A stretch of 64,000 nucleotides of DNA from an uncultured Clostridia bacterium (GTDB lineage: Bacteria > Bacillota > Clostridia > Christensenellales > Borkfalkiaceae), in assembly GCA_947625865.1 (NCBI GenBank), contig CANQQD010000001.1:62001-126000 (forward strand), given 5' to 3'. Of this stretch, positions 25,801 through 34,800 are shown one piece after another; position 1 is the first letter of the stretch; each line of letters begins with the position of its first letter. Under the pieces are notes generated by a model. It saw nothing but the letters and a program-made list of their open reading frames with translations. It did not search any database and was not told the DNA's origin. Made by a program: the position numbers and the translations under genes.

Positions 25801-28800
25801 CCGCTTGCGTCGTTTATGCTATCAAACAGATAGGGGGTTATAGTTGCCTGCGTTATTTCAAACGTGTAGCTCTGCATTATAGCGCAAGCGCACGTATCCT
25901 GATAGCAAGCGGGTTTGAAGCCTTCAAGGGGCGTTTCGCCGCCCTGAATGTTGTAGCTGCAGTTATCGAGCACGACGTAAAGGTCAAACCTGCCCGCGTT
26001 GGTAAACGCCTCGCGCAGTTTTTGAATATCTTCCGAGTGCGATTTAAGCGCGTCTTCGGTGTATTTAACCTTGCCGTCATCAACGTAGGTAAAGTGAATG
26101 TGTTTGTGGGAAGAAGCCTCTCCGGTGGAGCTGTCGCACTCCGGCGTACACTTGCCGAAGTGCACAAAGTTGCCTGATTCTTGACCCGTGGTGTAATGGA
26201 ACACAAGGAAAGGCCCATCTGCCTCTGCGGCGGCCTTGCCCTTATCTCCACCGTTTTCGACATAACGTCCGCCATCGGCGTTAAGGTAATAGCCCTGCAC
26301 GTCCATGCGGTAGATAAACAGCCTGTAAGGCACGTCGTTCACTTCCGCATTGCCCCTTAAGTTTGTAAATTCAATGGCTATTGCCTGGTTGGTGTGACGA
26401 CCCTGGCGCGCTGTCGCTACGCCTTTATCGTCCCCGGTAATGGTGAAATCGTAGTCATACTCCACGCTTGAAACTTCCTGGCGGAGCTGGATATCAAGCC
26501 GTGAAACGGTGAAGGTAGCCTCGTAGAGGATACCCTCCCCCACTTTGCCTGCCTCGACTTTTTTATCATATTTGAGTTTTGACTTATCGCCTTTTGACAG
26601 CGTAGCATTGTCGACTGTGCCGTCGCCATTTGTGGGATAGCCCGTAATGACGCTTACGGTATTTTCGATATTGGCGCCCTTTGCGCCGAGAATTTCAAAA
26701 TTGCCGCGCGCGTCGCCCAAAAGCACGATATGCGCTTTGTATTCATCGGCATGGCTGGGTATGCCCGTGAAGTTTGCCTCTTCGTTTGCAAACGCCATGT
26801 TGATTTTTTGCCACTTGTCAGTGGCTTCAAACCAATAGCCCCACTCTTTGCCGAGTTCGGGCACTATATCGCCGTTGGCTCTGTTGCGGAAAGTGATCGT
26901 GGGAAGCTGTACTTCGCGGTTGAATACAACCGATTCAAGACCCGATACGGACACTTGAGCCTTTGTGATCTTAAACTTTATTATCACATGCTCGCTATCG
27001 TCGGTGTAATGGAACAGGCCGGTGGTTTCGTCTGCGGGAGCCAAATTACTTGCGGAAGGATAGTTTTTAGTCCAATTTGCAAAGACATCGTCCCACGCGA
27101 AGTTGCCGCTTAAAAGTTTTACTTCTATGGTGTAAAGCCCGGCGTTGGTGTATTTCTCGTCATCTTCTTTGAAATAATCGCTTGAATAGGTATATGTAAG
27201 CTCGTATTCGCCCTCCGACGGGGTGACGTTGGACGACGAGAATGTTACGTCAACTTTGTGCCCCGTTCTATCATAGGAGAAAGTCAACGACGAATTGGGC
27301 CTTACCACTACCTTTGAGGGAGTGACGGTAAATTCTTGATACAGCGCGTTGGTGTAGTTGCCCATGCCCTCTACAAGCACGCGGTAGGCGCCCGCGTCTG
27401 TGATAGAGGCGGGATCAAGCTTTTTCCAGCTGCCGTCCGGCTGTTTTTGCCAGAACGTGAGGGTCATATCCTTCCCCGAAACAAGCGAACCCGTGGTTGA
27501 GCTTGCTTCATAGGTGACCGTGGGGGAAACAATGTGCGCCGAAGCAGAGTATATCCAGCCGTTGACGTCGCCGACGGTTATTCCGTCGGACACGGTGTTC
27601 CCGCCCCAATCTCCTTCATTGCGGGTGTCGCCCGAAGCGGTTGAGGCGTTGCCTAAGCTCTTCGCCTTAATCTCAAACGTAAGCTCTATGCTGCCCGCAT
27701 AGTTGTTGAGTCCGAGGATCGTCACCTTTGCGGTGGAGCCGACCGTTCTGTTGTCCGTATAAACAACGGAATATTCCGTGTCGTCCGTCAACGTAAGGGT
27801 ATGGTCTACGCCGTTGAGTTTGTAGGATATCTCCTTAAGAGGCGTCCAATCGGCCATATTGTATTGGAAAACGCCGTCTTTGGTTGCGTTAAGCGTTGTG
27901 CCGTCGCGTTCTACGCCGTCGATGAACGTCAGGGTTGTGTTGGCGTCGTCGAGTTTGAGCGTTACCGCCTCGATAGTATAGGTAAATACCGAAGTCGAGC
28001 TGTTGCCGACGGCAAAGCGATAGTTTTTGTCACTCAAAGTGACTGTTACTTGGTATGTACCGACGTTTTTGAAGTCCTCGGTGCCTTTAAAACTATTGCC
28101 GTTTGCCCAGCCGCTGTATTCGTAGGAAATTGAGTAACCCGTATCAGCAGCAGGCAGAACGTCCTCATTGGCGGTGTTTGTGAAGGTTATGAAGTCGCCC
28201 TCACCCGTGCCATAGACCTTTTTGTGCGGCTGGCCGTCATAAATATAAGAGCCTTCACCTGTGGCAACGGTCAAAAGCGCGGGAGTAATGGTGAAAGTAA
28301 GCGTCTTTTGAGAATGGTCGGCCGCACCGTCTATATCCAAATTCTTTTGGCCTTGCGCCGTGAGGGTGAACTTAACGGTATATGTGCCCGCGTTGAGCGG
28401 TTTATCGGTTGTGCCCAATTTGGCGTTTGTAGAGCTAACGACAGCATATGACAACGTGTAGTCGTCCGCCACGACGGTTGCATACTCACTGTAAGGAACA
28501 ACATTGGGCTCCTGCTCTTTGCCGTCGTACGTCGCGCTTGCGGGGTTGCTTACACTTATAGTCGCTTTGGTTATTTCATAAAGCAACTGCCAACCGTCTG
28601 TGGAGTAATCGTTTGCGGCGGAACCGTTCAAACCGAGCGTAATGGTGTATTTTGCAACGTCTTTAATTGTTACCAAGGACGCCTTTTGCGCCGCACCGTC
28701 TACGGAAATCATCCACTCGTAGCCGTTGGGGTCGTTCTCGGTGGGAAGCACGCGCTTGGGATTGTTGCTTCCGTAGGATATAGCAACGATATTGCCCAAC

Positions 28801-31800
28801 ACGGTCGCGTTGCCAGAGTAAACGCGGGTAAACATAGAAATAAGCGTTTGCCCTGCCAATGAGGCGGGTTTGATTTCAATTTGTAAATCGCCGCCCTCTT
28901 TTTCCGTACTTGTGATTTTGTCCGCCGTGTTGGTATCGCTCTCTACCGTATAAACTCCGCCTTCAGCTGCCACAAAGCGGTAGTTATTTGTGGTGTTGGG
29001 GTTTGTGCCGTTTTTGAGTTCCACCGCAAAGCCATAGGTGCCGGCGTGAAGCAGCGTGTAAACACCCTCCGGGTATGCCATTTCGGAAGAGTACGCCGAA
29101 TTTACGGGTTTAAAGCCGGTTAAAGTTATGGTGTAGTCGCTTGCGGTGAGGTTGGAAATAGAGCCGTTGCCGTTGCCTTTAAGCGTGACAATTTCCGCCA
29201 CGGAGTACGCAACGTTCTGGAAATAGCGGTCTGCGCTATCCACGGTAACAGAAATTTCCGCGGGCTTGATGGCAAGCACGGTGCCGGCGGTTGGCGTAGA
29301 ATTGTGACCCTCAATTTCACTGTCCCCTGTCCAATTGGCTTTCCAAAGGATCGTTATGCCTGTTTCGCTGCCGCCGTCCTCCTTGCTACCGCCGTTTGTG
29401 AGGAATACATAGTTTTCGTCCTTGACAAAGACATAGTTATCGGTAGCCGTTTGCCCCTGCAAGGCGACAATCATCACATAATATCCCGCATTAATGGCGT
29501 CAACGGCGCCAAGATCGGACGACGTGCCGGTTGCGCGGTAAGTTACGCGATAGCCGTATGCCCTTGTTGCGCCGTTTTCGTCGTAATAATTTTGAATTGT
29601 ATGCGTACCGCCCTTGTTGTTGACAATTTCAAAGTATGTGTCAAACAGTGTTTTAGCCTTATCCGTGCCGTCGTAGTACACTGTCAAAGCAGGGTCGGCA
29701 TCTTTGAGCGCGAGCTTCATTTGAGCCTTGTTAATAACAAAGTCAATCTCTGCGCGTATATTTGTCTGATTTTTCCAAGTATTTTCGCGTTGGAACTGGA
29801 TATCTTCCTCGTTTTCCGCTTCGGGCTTATATTCGTCCTTTGTTTCCTGAATTATGAAGTTGCGCACGCCGTCGCCCTGCAACGTAAAGCTGTACGTGTA
29901 GGTGCCCGCATTTACAAGCGCAACATACACACCGCCGTTCATGCTGAACTGACGTGATGACCAGCTGTTTGTGGAGGGGCCTTTGCCCTGCGCACCCCAA
30001 ATAGTCAAGGCGTCATGGCTGCCGTGTGTTCCCACTATATCAACCGTAACTAAGCCGGGCTCGCGCTGGCCGCCGCCGTTTTTGAAGTTTTGGGCGAAGT
30101 CCGTACCGTCGTAGTACACATTGCGGTCGACATCGGTCGTCAGCGACAACTCTGCAGGCAAAACAGTGAAGGGCACGCGAAGCACGCTATTGGAGTTTTC
30201 CTCCCAAGCAAAGTTGTTTGCGTTGTCGCCATTCAAGGTCATTTCAAAATAGTAATTTCCGCCCGCATACCAATAATCTTCAGATTTTCCGGCTGAAAGA
30301 GCCTGCCCTTCGGGAAGTGACTCTGTTGAATAATCACCGGTGGTTGCGCCTTGAGGATTTGCACCCGCCGAATAAATAGTAGGTATTGCGCCGCCGAGTA
30401 ACTCCTGCTTTTTCGACGTCGTCCAATAATCTGCGGACATCTCATTAACGCCCGTCGGAACAACAATTTCCGCGTGCGTTTTAAGATATGTATCTAATAA
30501 TTCAGTATTATTGTTAATTTGTGTACCAAAATATATGTCGTCAAACTTGGGCGAAGTAAGTTGCAGCTTATTTATGGTAACATTGGCGGCGAGATAGCCG
30601 TCGTCGGTTTTATCTCTTGATGAAAGAGGAGTGTTGTTGATGATTGTAATATTATAGTCTTTATTAAGGTGCGCATCTGCTGTTTCCGTCAAACGCACAT
30701 AAATTGCATATGTGCCCGCCTTGACATTAGCTTTATCATAGGACGGAACGTATGTGTCGAAAGCGGCATCCGCGTTTTCGCCGAATACAAAACCGCCGTT
30801 TACGGGCTGCAGAGTTGAAGGCGAAACAGTTATGCTTTCATAGCCCTGCTTGCCGTAATACGTCCAGGAATATGTGTTGACGCCGCCTTGCGGGGTGGGG
30901 GTCAGGGTTTGCGGGTCGCCGCCGTCGGGCAGGTTGCGCACAAGGCTTATATCGAGGGCTATTGAACGCGCGGTTACGGTGTACGTGCCCGTTTTTTCGC
31001 CGCCCTCAATTATATAGTCCTGTATGCCGTTTACTGTATCAACTTTTGCGGTGACGGTATATGTAAGCTTAGTGCCGACGTGCGGGGCGGGCTCGGAGGG
31101 GTCGCCGCCGCTTAAAGTTATGGTGAACGCGTCCTTATTTGTCTGGCTACCGGGCAAGCTTGCAATGATAAATGAGCCGGAACTGTCTCTGCCGTACAGG
31201 TATTCCTCAATCGAAGTAAAGTTGTCCTTATATTCGCCCGTATACTCGCCGTAGATATGCGAGCCGTATGGCTCGGACACATTTTCTCTTACTTCCGGGT
31301 TTATGGTAAGTCTATCTACGGTGAAATCGGAAATATCGTAGCTTGTGCCCTCGCCGTACAAGCCGGAACAGAAAGCTTCAAATGCGGCGTCGGCACCGTC
31401 ACCCTTTGCCGCTTCCCAAGCCGCCTTTTGGTCGCCCTGCAAAACCCGCCAATCGCCGGCGTGGGTAGATGTGTTAAAGTTATTGGAAAAGGCTACGCCG
31501 AGCTCGCCCGCCTCAACCTTTACAACATTTTCAGCGCGCCAAACGCCGTCGGAGCCCTTTCGGAACATAGTGAAAGTGCCCTTGGCAACCGTATCGGTGG
31601 GCCTGTTAAATTTGGTAGTAGGGTCGTCGCCGTAATCCCAGTGATAGCCTTCATCCGGGTTCAGTTTAAGACGGAATACGGAATATACGGTGATTTGGCC
31701 GTTATCGTCCAACTGGTCGAGGGCAACTTGGAAATCTTCGTCTATTGAGGTATAATTGTCAGGGTCGGGCTCGCCTATCCACACCTGACCGCCTACCGAA

Positions 31801-34800
31801 CGGTCGGTAGTCCAGCCGATAAATTCCGCCGCTTGATGCCTGAACGGAGGTATGGGAAGTTTTACCGTACTTATAATGCCTTCGCCGTCGCTGGCAGTAA
31901 CCTCGGAAGGATTACCAAATCCGCCGCCCGTTACCTCGGTGTATTTACGGTTTTTGCTCTTCAACAGAGCCCTGCCGGTAGCGTCCTCGCTCATATCCTC
32001 GGGCAAAATACCGCCGATGGCTTGAGTGAGCGCGTGTTCGAATTTTACAGAGGCAAATATATCGATATGTATGCTAAAATATGTATTGTAAATAGCGTTT
32101 GTATCCGAATAAAGTTTTAACTCGTTTTCGTCGGCAGCAGCCTGTAAGTCTGTATCTTTGTAGCCTATCTTGAAAACGTAGTCGCCCGTAGGCATAACTT
32201 CGTCCAAAAATACCAGATAGAAGTCTTGTGCCTTGTTTTTTTCAGCCAGGGTGTTGTCGCCTAACGTCGTATCTTGGGGTACAATCAAACTTTTTAAATC
32301 GTCTTCTTTGCCGGGTCCCTCCTGGCCTGTGCTTTCGCCAGACCCGCCCAATGTGCCGCCGTTCTGCATTTGCACACTGTCAATAAGGTTTGCTTGCGTC
32401 ATCATGCGGACGCCAAACCTTATATCAGCCTTATAGCCTACCGAGCCTAATATGGGGTCAACCTGCTCTCTGGGGGTGGCAAATACGGGGTTATCGGTAG
32501 GCATATCATAGGCCTGGTTGCCCTTATCGGTTGCATGGGATACAACCGGCAGATACTTTGCCCTGTCTTCCTTTTTATCCGATAAACTTGTCGCGCCTAT
32601 TTCATATACATAGGGCGTATAGTCGTCCATATAGTGGACGGCCGGCGATGCGCCGCCCTTTGTTTGTTTTATACCCGCCGAGCCCGCAGACGAAGAGGAA
32701 TTCTTGCCCGTGAACAGCAAATATTTGCCGTCGGCACGGGAGAAAATCTTATCCGACGCCTTTGTGCGGTACTGCATATAGTATATATTCTTCAAGTTAG
32801 GCGCCAGAGCATTTGCAAACGCCGAAACGTGGATATATCTTAAATATGCCGGCATGACCAACGAAGTATTGGAGATGTGAGTGTTGCCACTGCTTTGGAA
32901 CGTACGCAGACCGATATATTGGAGATTGTACGGCAAATGCAGCGCCGTCCACAGCGTTACGCCGCTGAATGCCCAGTCGTCGATTTTGGTAAGTGTAGAG
33001 GGCAAGTCCAGGTTTACATTACCTTGCGTTCCACTGGTCCCAATCGTGCCGCTGCACACCATGTAGCCGATTTCCCGCACGCCCTCGGGGAAATTAAGTT
33101 GGCTATAGTTTACAGTATTTGACTCACCATTATCTAAAATTTGATTCAAAGTACGCACGTCATTGTTGCCGTTCGGGTTGCCGACCTTGACAACTTTGTA
33201 AGTTGTTTCGCCATTCTTTACTGTTGACGGTATAGTGAGCGCTCCGCTTGTGGGAATACCGTTCGTACGGACTATCTGGACTTCGTTTGATGGATTGCCG
33301 GAAGCGTCGGAAAGGATAATACAGCGCCAAGTGCCTTTGACGCTGGCGGTACAGCTGACCGTGGCGGGCTCACTTGATGCCCCCCACTTTATCTCGCAAT
33401 CTGCATTTGCTATTGCGCCGAAGGGGAAAGTTTTCTCATCCCAGATACTCTCCTCCTCGGGGCGTTCCTTTAAGTTGCCTATCTGGCGGGGAGTGCCCGA
33501 AGTCAGATTTTTGAAGTTTATTTCTGTGAGTTTGCCGTTCGCCGTGAAAGCGGCCTGGGATATCAAAAATTCCGAGGCGGTAGCAGAAGCCCATATATTT
33601 ACGGTTGTTTCAGCCGTTGCCCTGAAAGCCCAGAAACCTATTGTTGTGCAACTTGTCGGCAGATTTATTGTGTTAGCAGCGTCGTAGTGGCTTGTCGTGT
33701 CGACTCTTGCCAAGCGCGAGCAACCCATAAACGCCATTGTGCCGATTTTTTCTATACTGTCCGGCAAATTCGTTATTTTGACTATACCGCCGGAATTTTT
33801 GAAACATCCCGAGGGCAGTTCTTTTAAAACGTTATTCCACCCTTTGTCAAAATCTATTGTTGTATCTATATTTACAGCTTTCTCATTTACCGTTTTAGTA
33901 GCCGGTATTTTAGCAAATGTTCCCGGAGCAAGCCCCTCAAACTCTATTCCATTGATACTTGCAGGAACGCTCACGGTACTAGTTGCCGTCGGCATTTTAC
34001 TGAGCGGTCCCAAGATTTTTGTTTGGGTATTATAGTAGAATGTTCCGTTATTTTCTGTGTGAGTACCATGCCAAGATATCTGGCTCGTTTCAAATCCCCA
34101 GGGATAATCTTCATAGGCGCCCGTATCGCCTTTGACATAGACTTTTTTATCAGCAATCTTTGTGCCACTATCAAATTTCATACCGTCAAACGGATCCTCG
34201 ACCATTTTGGTCGCAGACGCCGGTATGACAAAATACTTATTTTCGCCGATAGTCTGCGTTTTGCAAGTCGTTTGATAGAAACATGTATCGCCTATTTCAA
34301 CAAGGCCTTTGCCCTTGGGATAGTATTCCGTGGCATCCGCACCCAAAGGATAATCGGGGAGAACGACGCCTGTCATTTTGGAGTCGAACATGAAGCATTT
34401 TGACCCGTAATTTTTGAGATAGGGCAATTTTGACATGTCTTTAACCGGCGTTTCGGTAGCCGTTTCAAAGCTGCCGACCCATTTGAGGCTGGTGCAGTTG
34501 AAGAATGTGCCGTCGCCCTGCTCTGCAAGGGAGCCGGGCAGGGTTATAGTTTCGATATCGCTTGCGGCAAATACATTGTGACCGAATTGGCTGACCGCAG
34601 TGCCTATTGCCTGACACTCTTTGGGCATACGGTTGAACGCCGCAGCGCGCTCTTCCTTGGATTCACCCGTGTATGCCAAAACACCGCCGCCGTCGGCGCC
34701 GGTGATACGGTTGAACGTTATATTTCTTATGCTGTTTGCGCCGCCGAATACGCCGTCGGCAATGCCGAGGATGGGATATCCGTTGAACTGCGCGGGAATT

